Assembly: GCA_011525625.1 (NCBI GenBank)
Contig: WYAX01000029.1
Location: 62,001 to 126,000 of the forward strand
DNA from: Nitrospira defluvii
GTDB taxonomy: Bacteria > Nitrospirota > Nitrospiria > Nitrospirales > Nitrospiraceae
Direction of reading: 5' to 3'
DNA: 64,000 nt
Shown one piece after another: positions 41,416-50,741 of this stretch. The position numbers and the translations under genes are program-made. Every line of letters starts with the position of its first letter. Position 1 is the stretch's first letter. Under the pieces are notes generated by a model. That model had not been told where the DNA came from and did no database searches. It saw nothing but the letters and a program-made list of their open reading frames with translations.

Positions 41416-41856
41416 ATGGAGCAAGAACAAAGGCCTATACCGCCAGAGGTTGAGCAACGTTTGAAAACATGGATGCGTATGTGGAGAGTGTTTCTTCATG
41501 CTCACTATTCATTGGGAATAGTGGGAGTATTGTCGAGCACTCTCGCTGCGGCCCTTCCAAAACAAAATGACATATGGTCTGGGCTTATCCCAATTAACGC
41601 CGTATCTTTTTTTGCCGTCATTTCTGCGTGTTGTTTTGCCATCATCGGTTTTGTTGCGCCTGATAAGCGCTATATCGGCCTGATCCGGGCCTGGCGTGCG
41701 CTTGATGTAGCGCTTGCCAGATATCGGCGAGGACTAATCACGGTGGAGCAATTGTTTGAGACATTAGAACAGTGCGAGACACTAGCCACTGAACCATCTC
41801 GGCATGAATCGTCCTTGGATAAACTCGATCTTCCCGCTGCGGAAGGCAAATTATAG
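41416..41856 (+). CDS. Small two-TM protein (SLATT-like)
   Basis: A 146-residue protein with a short N-terminal helix, two membrane helices (about residues 28-50 and 58-82) separated by a tight turn, and a C-terminal helical domain (RYIGLIRAWRALDVALARYRRG..EQLFETLEQCETL). This topology and the R-A-W-R-A-L-x-x-A-L-x-R-Y pattern resemble SLATT-type two-TM effectors predicted to perforate membranes in CBASS-like and SLOG-linked systems. Assignment is by pattern only. The ATG at 41416 has GAAAGGGAT upstream. Confidence 0.5.
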   Translation: MEQEQRPIPPEVEQRLKTWMRMWRVFLHAHYSLGIVGVLSSTLAAALPKQNDIWSGLIPINAVSFFAVISACCFAIIGFVAPDKRYIGLIRAWRALDVALARYRRGLITVEQLFETLEQCETLATEPSRHESSLDKLDLPAAEGKL

Positions 41857-42233
41857 CCCCAGCAATTGGGCAAGATGAGATTGCCCTGTAGGTACACAAT
41901 ATGCCGGTGCCATTCTCCGCTGAAAGTCTGACCTTACAGCTGAAATTAGTCTCGTCGCAGTCAAACGTTAACTGCAATGGAACATTTCTTGGATCATCCT
42001 TCAGAATCAGCCCACTGTGGCCAGCCCCGACCGAGGCGTTGCGCGTCGCCGAATGTGCTAAATGTGTGTTCTACCACGCCCTTAGGGCTCGCCTATCGGT
42101 CGCCTCATTCAATCTGCGTATAAGTGGTTACTCTGTGCGAATTGATAGCCAGAGGCGCGAGGTCCCGTATTCATTGCCTATTCCAGTGTTTGTATTGCAG
42201 TGAGAGTCTTTGGCAAAAAGGGAGGTGGCCACA
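41857..42233. other. Intergenic region inside the accessory block
   Basis: An open frame of 100 codons (41901-42203, +) has no ribosome site, no homologous feel and atypical composition; I treat it as chance. The region probably carries the promoter of the protease-hydrolase gene. Nothing else is recognisable. Confidence 0.4.
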
Positions 42234-44171
42234 ATGCCTGTCATTAGATTCCCCGCTGGGGACAAGGATGTACGGCTGCGTACGTTGGATGTTCGAGCCG
42301 ACGATTCCGATGCTCGAGATTATATCTTTCAACCGAGCCTCACCCTGCTCCCTGAAGAGAAGCACCCACTTGCTGGTATCCCTGTGCTCGACCAGAGGCA
42401 GGAGGGCGCATGTGTTGGATTTGCGTTGGCCACGGTGATCAATATCAGCATGCGTGCGCGTGGCGAAAATCGCCGCTCGGGACGGTTTAACCAAGTCAGC
42501 GCGCGGATGCTGTACGAGATCGCTAAACGGTACGATGAGTGGAAAGGCGAACATTACGATGGGACCAGCCCCCGTGGTGCCATGAAGGGCTGGCATCACC
42601 ATGGGGTGGCTTCGGAAAAGGTCTGGTCGTCAAAAGGGAAGCTCGCGAAAAGCGGTTTGTGGGTTACTGACCGATCTTTCACGGTTGCTAGAGCTGAGGA
42701 GGCGAAACGGCGTCCCATTGGCGCCTACTATCGTCTCATCGACAGCGATGTCGGGAATGTGCAGGCGGCGCTTGTCGAAGGAGATGCCGTTCTCGCGTCA
42801 GCCTGGGTCCACGACGGCTGGGATCAGGAGAATGTGAAGATGCGTCGACGTATTGCCTATCCGACCATTCGCTTTCAAGCGAGATCGAAGGGGCTCCATG
42901 CCTTTGCGATGGTGGGATATACAGCGGACGGATTCATTATCCAGAACTCCTGGGGACGCAGTTGGGGAAAGAACGGTCTAGCTTTGTTGCACTATGAAGA
43001 TTGGATGGAGCATCGACAGGACGCCTGGGTATCCAGGCCAGGACCCGAGACCAGAGACTCCAAAGGACGACCGGCTGTCTTTGTGGCGGGCTTTGCCGGT
43101 TCGTCTATCCCGCTCGGCAAGGATACGCAGGTACGGAGTTCTGGTGACGGCCTCGAACTCAGCGATCCGGAGGTCCTGTCCCATCTGATCAATACGGGCG
43201 ATCGGGGAGCGCTTTCGACCGGCGGATCATTAACGACCTGCCCTGCTCAGTTACCTGGAATGGCTCAGCGAGCGCTTGCCGCTCCAAAACTGAATGATGG
43301 ATATCACCACGTGATGCTATATGCGCACGGTGGGCTTAATTCGGAAACATATGCCATTACTGTCGCGAATCGCATCTGGGGAATCGCCAAGAGCCAGGGC
43401 ATCTGCCCCTATTTGTTCATTTGGGAGAGTAGCTGGGATGAATCGCTTATGGGATATCTCCGAAGTGAAGATGATCAGGCGGGGCCTGCGGGATTCAGAT
43501 TTGGGGATGCTTGGAGCAAGTTCAAGGAAAGCCTAGGAAAGGTCGTCAGAGAGGGGCAAGAGTGGATGGGAGAACAACTCGCTCCTGCCGTGCGCACTGC
43601 CTTTTGGAACGAAATGAAAGGCCGCTGCGAGGGCGCCACAAAGACAAACGGAGGCGTAAAACTGTTTCTTGATCAATTGTTCAAGGCCATGCAGACAACA
43701 CCAGGTGAACGGTACAAGATTCATTTGGTTGGCCATAGCGCGGGGTCCATCCTGCACGGGTTCTTGTACGAGAATGTGCTACGGGACAGACTGCCGGATA
43801 TGCCAAACGTTTCCTTGGCGTCGATTCAGTTTCTCGCGCCGGCAATCTCCATAGCTCGCGCGAAGCAGGCATTTGGTTCTGGAAACAGTAAGGCGGTCCC
43901 CGAATCAAACTTTCTGGTGCATACATTGGCGCCCAAAGATGAGGCGTCCGATAGCATCGTCCTATACCCCAGTTCTCTACTGACTTATGTGGCAGATCAC
44001 CTGGAGGGTTCCACTCGGGTCCCTGTCCTTGGAATTAGGGATGATTTTGAGTCGGGAGGTGTGACCTTTGCCACTGGTCGGTACGCCACCGCTTCTCATC
44101 GCCATGGAGAATTCGATGATAAGGGACATGAAATTGAAGATGTGATCCAAGCGATAGGGGATGCCCGGTAG
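42234..44171 (+). CDS. Papain-like (C1A) protease fused to an alpha/beta-hydrolase
   Basis: A 645-residue two-enzyme fusion. The N-terminal part (about 35-270) is a C1A cysteine-peptidase domain without its propeptide: Gln and Cys in LDQRQEGACVGFALAT (Cys60), His222 in GLHAFAMVGYT and Asn238 in IIQNSWGRSWGKNG form the catalytic set. The C-terminal part (about 360-645) is an alpha/beta hydrolase with YAHGGLNSE and the nucleophile elbow VGHSAGS (Ser502). There is no signal peptide. ATG 42234 is preceded by GGGAGGT. A protease domain may activate or regulate the lipase-like domain. Its neighbours are a DUF2235 hydrolase and membrane proteins. Confidence 0.85.
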   Translation: MPVIRFPAGDKDVRLRTLDVRADDSDARDYIFQPSLTLLPEEKHPLAGIPVLDQRQEGACVGFALATVINISMRARGENRRSGRFNQVSARMLYEIAKRYDEWKGEHYDGTSPRGAMKGWHHHGVASEKVWSSKGKLAKSGLWVTDRSFTVARAEEAKRRPIGAYYRLIDSDVGNVQAALVEGDAVLASAWVHDGWDQENVKMRRRIAYPTIRFQARSKGLHAFAMVGYTADGFIIQNSWGRSWGKNGLALLHYEDWMEHRQDAWVSRPGPETRDSKGRPAVFVAGFAGSSIPLGKDTQVRSSGDGLELSDPEVLSHLINTGDRGALSTGGSLTTCPAQLPGMAQRALAAPKLNDGYHHVMLYAHGGLNSETYAITVANRIWGIAKSQGICPYLFIWESSWDESLMGYLRSEDDQAGPAGFRFGDAWSKFKESLGKVVREGQEWMGEQLAPAVRTAFWNEMKGRCEGATKTNGGVKLFLDQLFKAMQTTPGERYKIHLVGHSAGSILHGFLYENVLRDRLPDMPNVSLASIQFLAPAISIARAKQAFGSGNSKAVPESNFLVHTLAPKDEASDSIVLYPSSLLTYVADHLEGSTRVPVLGIRDDFESGGVTFATGRYATASHRHGEFDDKGHEIEDVIQAIGDAR

Positions 44172-44247
44172 TGAATGCTATGAATCGTTTGGCATGGTTC
44201 TGAGTCTTGGCGAGGGACTGAAATGGACGATTGTACCCTGTAGGCAT

Positions 44248-44265
44248 CTGAGCTTCGAAGCTCAG
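44248..44265. terminator. Perfect palindrome after the protease-hydrolase gene
   Basis: CTGAGCTTCGAAGCTCAG is an 18-base perfect palindrome, 76 bases after the stop and 55 bases before the next start. As RNA it forms a stable 6-8 bp hairpin. With no U-run it is a weak terminator candidate; an operator for the next gene is equally possible. Confidence 0.4.
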
Positions 44266-44319
44266 CAGAGGCTTCGACGGCCTAGATCTTGGTGCTACCG
44301 GACAATGACGAGGTGATCT

Positions 44320-45258
44320 ATGGACGAGTCAACGCAGGTGATTAGCTCTGAACTAAGGGAAGCACGAGAAGCAGCTAGAGGTGCGGTGATTGCTTATAGA
44401 GGGCAATTTGAGCAGTCTGTTAGCGTGAGTCGGGGTATGTCGGCTCCTCTCGATGAGGAGCTGATCAAAGTTGTGATAAGAAAGTTCGGCGACCTAGAAG
44501 CCAGGGCTGAAAAAGCCGCAACGGAAACCGAGTTGGAACAGATAGAGGATGAGGCTGCAATCTCGTATCGGCTCCGTGCATATACTTTCGCCTTGCCTGA
44601 GATCCCGATACAAGGTGCAAGTGTGTTGAGTAACATGGAGCAGTGGACACTTCCTGCGTCTGCTCTGGAGATTTTAAAGAAAGAGGTGGTCTCAGAGCTC
44701 AAGTCGACCGATCTTCAAAAGTCTCGTGCTGCACTTCATGCTTTGTTTAAAGAGTATGACGAGTGGAGTGAGTACCAGGACAATTACAATAGGGAGATGA
44801 GTCGGCTGACTTGGTGGCTTACCGGTGGAATTGCAGGGTCTCTATCGTTGGCGTTGACATGCCTTTCCCATGGCTTTGTCTCTTTCGGGGTTGCGTTTGC
44901 CGGTATTACTGGATCCTGCGTAAGTGTCATTTCGAAAATACCAAGCGTAATCGTGTCGGGAGATTCGGCTCCATATCACCGAAGCGCGATCCGGAGGCTT
45001 GCTACGGGGTTTGTTGCAAGTATGGTAGGTGTAGGTGTTCTGCTATCTGGCATGGTGCCGATTAGCCTGCCAGGCGGAGAAACGTTTCAGGATATAATCG
45101 CCGGTCTATCTGGTGCCTCTGCGAGTTCCACGAAGAGTTTGTCGAATATAATACAGGTGTTTGAGGCTTTAGCAATTGTCACCCTCTTGGGAATAAGTGA
45201 GCGAGCACTTACGACCTTTGATGAGAAAATATTTCAAGCGAAGGACCCAAAGTCATAG
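44320..45258 (+). CDS. Helical membrane protein of unknown function
   Basis: A 312-residue protein. Residues 1-160 are soluble and helical, with charged coiled-coil-like segments (ARAEKAATETELEQIEDE). Two or three membrane helices follow at about 166-205 and 227-250, and a hydrophobic helix near 285-300. The C-terminal tail is cytoplasmic or periplasmic. The layout, a helical domain followed by membrane spans, resembles predicted membrane effectors, but no family is recognised. It is the last gene of the accessory block, with lower GC than the following host genes. Confidence 0.6.
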   Translation: MDESTQVISSELREAREAARGAVIAYRGQFEQSVSVSRGMSAPLDEELIKVVIRKFGDLEARAEKAATETELEQIEDEAAISYRLRAYTFALPEIPIQGASVLSNMEQWTLPASALEILKKEVVSELKSTDLQKSRAALHALFKEYDEWSEYQDNYNREMSRLTWWLTGGIAGSLSLALTCLSHGFVSFGVAFAGITGSCVSVISKIPSVIVSGDSAPYHRSAIRRLATGFVASMVGVGVLLSGMVPISLPGGETFQDIIAGLSGASASSTKSLSNIIQVFEALAIVTLLGISERALTTFDEKIFQAKDPKS

Positions 45259-45591
45259 GATAACCTCGTCATTACGTGGGCGGAATTGTGCCTTGGATGT
45301 TGCCCCTTCAACGTGAGAGCATCCTTGAGCGGCTGTTGGCGTCTGGTGCTTCATTAACTGACCGCCTTGGCGGACGTGACGGAAACTCATGCTATTGAAA
45401 CCTCGAGAGGAAGGCGGTGTCGTGCATGGGGAGCAATGGTGGTTGGCCTGAGGGCCACCTCTCTGGGCGCCAGGTAGTTTCTCGCGTTGCCTTTTGTTCC
45501 ATGCAATCTCTCAAATATTAGTATTCAGGCATGTAAGGGATGCCCGTTAGTGTTCAGTATGGCTGGTGTCCGGACGTGCGCGGCCATCCCA
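45259..45591. other. Intergenic region at the right edge of the accessory block
   Basis: No gene is supported. A small palindrome (CCGCCTTGGCGG, 45362-45373) would give a CUUG-type tetraloop hairpin and may end transcription of the membrane-protein gene. No direct repeat matching the left edge of the block was seen. Confidence 0.4.
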
Positions 45592-46074
45592 TTACTCCTC
45601 AAACGTCCCGGTCCCGCAGCCCAGCCCACCGTATACCATCCCGAAATATCCGCAGTAGGCGCCGCCTTTAAACGCCCAGTCTCGACGCGTGGCTTGCTCA
45701 ACCTGGCCTTCGTGAACGACGAACGACACCGTTTGTGGCCCCACCGGAACCATCGCGGGCAGGGGGACCACCACAAGGTAGAGCACCAGGCCTGCCCACC
45801 GGAGGCCGGGTGTCTTGTATATCCACTCATGTTTCCCGTCCTCCCGCCGGTCGATTCGATCCGGCTCGCCCCACGCACTGCGCAGGTCGGCAGCTGAGGT
45901 AATTTCGGCGACGGGCGTTACCTTGTGAAGGTCGAGCGCTCCTCTGGTTGGATGGATAGTCGGGTGTTCTCTGGATTCGGTGCGGCTTCCCAGCGTCCAT
46001 GCGCCCAGGCCGATGCAGCCTTGAATCGAGAGGGCCGTCACAAAGCAGAAGATAAGCTTCAGAGATCTACACAT
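45592..46074 (-). CDS. SmpA/OmlA-like lipoprotein
   Basis: A 160-residue protein with a lipobox (LSIQGC) after a short signal sequence. The mature part has the pattern of SmpA/OmlA-type domains: a helix ending SAADLRSAWGEPDRID, then a strand EWIYKT. A hydrophobic Gly-rich stretch (LRWAGLVLYLVVVPLPAMVP) in the middle is unusual and may be a membrane segment, followed by a Gly/Tyr-rich end (GGAYCGYFGMVYGGLGCG). GGAAAGG precedes the ATG. Function unknown; convergent with the accessory block. Confidence 0.7.
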   Translation of the reverse strand: MCRSLKLIFCFVTALSIQGCIGLGAWTLGSRTESREHPTIHPTRGALDLHKVTPVAEITSAADLRSAWGEPDRIDRREDGKHEWIYKTPGLRWAGLVLYLVVVPLPAMVPVGPQTVSFVVHEGQVEQATRRDWAFKGGAYCGYFGMVYGGLGCGTGTFEE

Positions 46075-46260
46075 GGTTGCCTTTCCGTGATGATGCGAAG
46101 CCGCAGCCTACTCAGGTCCTCATCACAAAACAAGGCGGGTGGGCGGGAGTCGCGTTGTGCCCCGGGACTGGAAGTGAAGTGATCCACCCTCGTCCCCTCC
46201 CAAGGTAGGATACCGCTCAGCCGGTGCCTCTCGATAGGATCCGTCGACAAGGAGGTTGAC

Positions 46261-46641
46261 ATGGCACCTCGTCGGTATGTCCGAACCTACTACCGGTTTC
46301 CGCTGCAGTACCCTGTAATCTTCGGGGGAGCGCCGTTTGTCGGCGAAGGGGTATTGAGCAACTTGTCGTTAAAAGGGTGCTCGGTGACGTGCGATCGGGA
46401 AGCCCTGTGTGGAAGCGAGGTGCGGGTGAGCATGTTGCTCAACAACGAACCGCCGGCCTTGCCGGTCGAACTCGGCACCATCAAATGGGTCAAAGGGAAT
46501 CAGTTCGGCGTGGAGTTTCAGCGCGTACCGGTGGACGCCCAGCAACGGCTGAATCGACTGTTGCGGCTGGAATTGATCGAATGGCTGGAAAAACGCCATC
46601 GTCGCGGTTCGTCATCCGGCTCGGGCCGCCAAGAGTACTGA
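46261..46641 (+). CDS. PilZ-domain protein
   Basis: A 126-residue protein made of a single PilZ beta-barrel. The N-terminal RRYVRTYYRFPLQYPV fits the first arginine motif (R-x-x-x-R) and NLSLKG fits the second (D/N-x-S-x-x-G), here with Asn in place of Asp. PilZ domains bind cyclic di-GMP and act on motility, exopolysaccharide or gene expression. The Asn substitution is seen in functional and non-functional members, so binding is likely but not sure. AAGGAGG stands just before the ATG. Confidence 0.88.
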   Translation: MAPRRYVRTYYRFPLQYPVIFGGAPFVGEGVLSNLSLKGCSVTCDREALCGSEVRVSMLLNNEPPALPVELGTIKWVKGNQFGVEFQRVPVDAQQRLNRLLRLELIEWLEKRHRRGSSSGSGRQEY

Positions 46642-46843
46642 CCTCCTGTTTCCCAGGTTTCTCCCTCGTCCACTGCCGACTCAACAGTTCCTGCCTCGCT
46701 CCACGGATTCCATCAAGCCGACTAGCTCCGTCCGGTTCACCCGAAACCATGGAGTCGGTCGCGCGATTCCTGTACACTGAGGTTCGTAGCGGCAGATACG
46801 GTCTCGGTGCGTCGGTTGAACGCCGGCGGCGCCGTCTCGCACT

Positions 46844-49800
46844 GTGCCGATGCATCGCTCGCCGATGGAGCCCATGGCTTCAGAACCGATCTCGCCAGAC
46901 GCTCAGATGCTCAACGAGTCCCGCCAGGGCCCTCTCTCCTGGTGGTCCCACTTTGCTGAAAGGCATCCCACCCTGCTGACGGCCGTCGTGCTTGGCATTG
47001 CGACCGGACTGCGTATGGCCCTCACTCCCCTCTGGGGATCCGGCTACACCTTCATTACGTACTATCCTGCGATTATGTTCGTGGCGGTGGCCTGCGGATG
47101 GCGCCATGGTACCGGTGCCACGCTGGTGTCGGCGACCCTGTCCGGTTGGTTTTTTCTTGATGTGCAGGGATCGGTCCGTGAACAGCAAGCGGCTCTGGCC
47201 ATCTTCATCGCCGCGAATCTCATCATCGTATCCCTGTCCGAAGCGATCACACGGGCGCGTCTTCGCGCGCAGGCCGAGACCACGCAGGTGCGGGCTGAGG
47301 AACAGCACTTGAGACTGGAAATCGAGGCTCGCGCTCAGGCGGAAGAACGGGTGCGCGCGAGCCAGCGCCAGATGCAATTCGTCACGGATCATGCTCCGGT
47401 CCTTATTGCGCAATGCGGCACAGACTCCCGGTACCGGTTCGTCAATCGGCAATACGCGGAGTTGTTGGGGCGAACGCCGGAGCAGCTCATCGGCCGGCAT
47501 CCGAGCGAGGTCCTGGCGGCGGAGGTCTACCAGCAGTCGGCGTCATACATGGCGGAAGCCCTCGCCGGGCGACAGGTGCGGTTCGATCAACAGTTTCCGG
47601 GCACCAACTCCGGCAGCCGGCTCTTGCAAGTCACCTATGCGCCGGAGTGCGACGAGCGAGGAACGGTCACGGGATGTATCGCCGCGATTGTCGATATCAC
47701 CGAGCGAAAACGGGCGGAAGAGGCGCGTGCGATGCTGGCGGCCATTGTGGAGTCGTCGGAAGATGCCATCGTCAGCAAGGATTTGAACGGAATCATCACC
47801 AGCTGGAATCGCGGGGCCGAACGACTATACGGATACAGTCAACAGGAAGCGGTCGGGCGGCCGGTGACCATGCTGGTGCCGGAAGACCGGCTCGATCACG
47901 AGGTGCCGATTCTCGAGCAGATCGGCCGGGGCGAGGCGGTTCAGCAATATGAAACCGAGCGACGGAGAAAGGACGGCACGCGCATCCATATTGCCCTGAC
48001 GGTGTCGGCCATTCGCAATGATGAAGGGCGGATCGTGGGAGTGTCGAAAGTCGCCCACGATATTACCGAACGCCAACAGGCTGAGGCCGCGTTGCGGGAA
48101 AGTGAAGAACGACTCCGTCTCTTCATCGAACATGCGCCCGCGGCGATCGCGATGTTCGACCGGCAGATGCGATACGTCGCGGTGAGCCGGCGGTGGTTGG
48201 CGGACTATGGACTCGAAGGGGAGGTCTTGGGGCGCAGTCACTATGATGTCTTTCCGGATGTTCCGGACGGATGGCGGAGGGCGCATCAGCAAGGCTTGGC
48301 TGGAATGGTCATGCGTGCCGAGGAAGACCGGTTCGAGCGTTCAGACGGGACGGTCTTTTGGATTCGATGGGAGATTCACCCCTGGCGGGACAAGTCAGGC
48401 GGCATCGGCGGCATCATTATTTTTGCCGAAGATATCACCGACGGAAGAATGGCGGAGCAGGCGCTGCGCGAAAGCGAAGCCCAGCATCGAGCCACCTTCG
48501 ACAACGCAGCGGTCGGCATCGCGCATGTGGGGCTGGATGGACGCTGGCTGCGTTGCAACGATGCCGTCTGCGCACTGACCGGTTATTCACGAGCAGAACT
48601 GTTGGGCAAAACCTTTGCCGACATCACGTACCCGGAGGACCTTGAGCCGGACTGGGCGGCAGTGCGCCGGTTGCTCACTGGTGAGATCGAGACCTTCTCC
48701 ATGGAAAAGCGCTACATCCGGAAAGACGGCTCGCTGATCTGGGTGCATTTGACCGTGTCCTTGCTGCGCGATGCGCAGGGTTGTCCCCAACAGTTCATTT
48801 CGATCGTGCAGGATATCCAAAGCCGGAAGGAAGCCCAGTCGCAATTGCTGCAGCTCGCAGACGACTTGGAGCGGCGTGTCGAGGAACGAACGCGGGAATT
48901 GGCCGATTCGCAAGACAGGCTGCGTGCCCTGACGACCGACCTGAATCTCGCCGAGCATCGTATCCGCAAGCAGCTCGCCACCGATTTGCATGACTATCTC
49001 GCGCAGTTGCTGGTCCTGAGCCGTATCAAGTTGGGGCAGGCCAAATTAGAAGAGGTGACGCCGGCGGCGGCTCAGGCGATGACGGACGTGCAAGAGGTGA
49101 TGGACCAGGCGCTGGCGTACACAAGGACGTTGGTGGCGCAGCTCAGCCCTCCGATTCTGAATGAGTTCGGCCTGCTCATGGCGTTGCGGTGGCTGGCGGA
49201 TCGGATGCAGCGTGAGCTGACGGTGGTGCTGGAGTCGGAGACGATCACGGAGAGTCTTCCGTTGTCCGAAGAGCAATCGGTGCTGCTGTTTCAGTCCGTC
49301 CGCGAACTCTTGATGAACATCGTGAAGCATGCGGGAACATCCGAAGCCCGGATCACGGTGGCCCAGTCTGAAGCGTCCCTGTCTATCACGGTGTCCGACC
49401 GCGGTGCCGGTTGCGATCCAGTGGCGGCCGAAACGGGGCTTGAGGCAGGGTTTGGGCTGTTCAGCATCCGCGAGCGGATGAAGGCGCTTGGTGGATCGTT
49501 CGACGTCCAGTCGATGCCGGGTGAAGGCACGATCGCCATCCTGACCTTGCCCCTGGATCGTGAATCGCTACCTCCGGTGAAACCTGTAGCCGAGTCGGCC
49601 GCGCAAGCGGCCCTGACCGACGCGTTGTCTTTCGAAGCAGAGACTCCTGGAGTCCAACGATCAGGCCACGTACCCTCGCTCATGCGTTCGAAGATCCGGG
49701 TCGTGCTGGTGGATGATCATCAGATGTTGCGTCAGGGGATCCGGACCATCGTCAACGGGCATCCGCAACTGGAGGTGGTCGGCGAGGCAGGCGACGGGCT

Positions 49801-50128
49801 GGAGGCTATCGAATTGGTCCGTGTCCTGAAGCCCAACGTGGTCGTGATGGATGTCAACATGCCCCGCTGTGACGGGGTACAGGCGACTAAACGGATCAAG
49901 GAGGAATGCCCGGAGATCCATATTCTCGCCTTGTCCATGCACAGTTCGTCGGATATGTTCGAGCGGATGAAGCAGGCCGGCGCGTGTGGCTATCTCACCA
50001 AGGAGAGCGCAGGGGGACGATTATGTCAGGCGATCGTCGACGCGACGGTCGGTGTGGAGTCGTCGAGTGAAGCGCGGCCTATTCACGGCCGCGGTGAAAC
50101 GAATCGGCGGGGCGACATTGTTTCATGA
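46844..50128 (+). CDS. Hybrid sensor histidine kinase: DUF4118-like membrane domain, four PAS, NarX-type kinase, receiver
   Basis: A 1094-residue signalling protein. Residues about 25-130 hold several membrane helices of the DUF4118/KdpD type. Four PAS/PAC domains follow (about 165-690), each ending with an ERKRAEE-like linker. The kinase part is NarX/HisKA_3 type, phospho-acceptor His near residue 715 in LATDLHDYLAQ, with an ATPase domain near 815-910. The C-terminal receiver (about 947-1065) has VLVDDHQ, VVVMDVNMP and YLTKES, without a DNA-binding domain. The order kinase-then-NarL-like receiver in one chain is uncommon. The start is ambiguous (GTG 46844 or ATG at 46850, 46865 or 46874). 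Its end overlaps the convergent receiver gene by 6 bases. Confidence 0.92.
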   Translation: MPMHRSPMEPMASEPISPDAQMLNESRQGPLSWWSHFAERHPTLLTAVVLGIATGLRMALTPLWGSGYTFITYYPAIMFVAVACGWRHGTGATLVSATLSGWFFLDVQGSVREQQAALAIFIAANLIIVSLSEAITRARLRAQAETTQVRAEEQHLRLEIEARAQAEERVRASQRQMQFVTDHAPVLIAQCGTDSRYRFVNRQYAELLGRTPEQLIGRHPSEVLAAEVYQQSASYMAEALAGRQVRFDQQFPGTNSGSRLLQVTYAPECDERGTVTGCIAAIVDITERKRAEEARAMLAAIVESSEDAIVSKDLNGIITSWNRGAERLYGYSQQEAVGRPVTMLVPEDRLDHEVPILEQIGRGEAVQQYETERRRKDGTRIHIALTVSAIRNDEGRIVGVSKVAHDITERQQAEAALRESEERLRLFIEHAPAAIAMFDRQMRYVAVSRRWLADYGLEGEVLGRSHYDVFPDVPDGWRRAHQQGLAGMVMRAEEDRFERSDGTVFWIRWEIHPWRDKSGGIGGIIIFAEDITDGRMAEQALRESEAQHRATFDNAAVGIAHVGLDGRWLRCNDAVCALTGYSRAELLGKTFADITYPEDLEPDWAAVRRLLTGEIETFSMEKRYIRKDGSLIWVHLTVSLLRDAQGCPQQFISIVQDIQSRKEAQSQLLQLADDLERRVEERTRELADSQDRLRALTTDLNLAEHRIRKQLATDLHDYLAQLLVLSRIKLGQAKLEEVTPAAAQAMTDVQEVMDQALAYTRTLVAQLSPPILNEFGLLMALRWLADRMQRELTVVLESETITESLPLSEEQSVLLFQSVRELLMNIVKHAGTSEARITVAQSEASLSITVSDRGAGCDPVAAETGLEAGFGLFSIRERMKALGGSFDVQSMPGEGTIAILTLPLDRESLPPVKPVAESAAQAALTDALSFEAETPGVQRSGHVPSLMRSKIRVVLVDDHQMLRQGIRTIVNGHPQLEVVGEAGDGLEAIELVRVLKPNVVVMDVNMPRCDGVQATKRIKEECPEIHILALSMHSSSDMFERMKQAGACGYLTKESAGGRLCQAIVDATVGVESSSEARPIHGRGETNRRGDIVS

Positions 50129-50494
50129 TCGGCGAGGTAGTTGTTCGGCCAGCACGTCGAAGAGCTTTTCCGGCACCAGCTCCTTCGGTAGGAACGCGTT
50201 TGCGCCGACGGCCCGCAGAGCCGCTTCGACTTCTCGGCTGGTATGGCAGGACATCCCGATCACCACGGTATTCGGGAGAAGCGCTCGGATGCGTCGTGTG
50301 GCTTCGACCCCATCCATGCGCGCCATCCCTACGTCCATCAGGACCACTGCAGGGCGAAGGGTCTGAGCCAGTTGCGAGGCGGCGATGCCGTCGGCTGCTT
50401 CGCCGACGACCTGAAATCCCGGCCGCTTGTTCAAGATGGTTCGCAAGGCATCTCGCAATTGCTGGTTGTCGTCGACGACGAGGATGTCGATCAT
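50123..50494 (-). CDS. Stand-alone receiver-domain response regulator
   Basis: A 123-residue receiver with VVDDNQQ at the N-terminus, phospho-acceptor in AVVLMDVGM, a Ser in GMSCHTS (where Thr or Ser is normal) and Lys in AFLPKEL. It has no output domain. The start chosen is ATG 50494; the frame extends to 50842. It converges with the hybrid kinase and overlaps it by 6 bases. It resembles the kinase's own C-terminal receiver, which suggests that it may compete for or relay the kinase's phosphate; this is inference. Confidence 0.88.
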   Translation of the reverse strand: MIDILVVDDNQQLRDALRTILNKRPGFQVVGEAADGIAASQLAQTLRPAVVLMDVGMARMDGVEATRRIRALLPNTVVIGMSCHTSREVEAALRAVGANAFLPKELVPEKLFDVLAEQLPRRS

Positions 50495-50741
50495 GGAGCG
50501 CCTCAGTCGGGAGGAGAGAAGGACTGTCATGGTTAGGCTAACACAAGTCCGACAGGACACGAACGATATTGTGGAAGTCGTCGGACGTGACTGCTCCGCC
50601 GCCGTTCTTGACGGCCTTCCCTGCGCGGTGTAGGGTCCCGTCAGTTCCTGGATTGAACAGCCGGCGCGCCCGGCGCCACGAGTGGCAATGGAACAGCGGC
50701 AGTGGCGGACGGCGACGGAAAAGAGAGGAGCAGGAGTACAC

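Noticed and set aside
41901-42203. 100-codon open frame between the 2-TM and protease-hydrolase genes
   Set aside because: No ribosome site, atypical amino-acid composition and no predicted fold; treated as chance.
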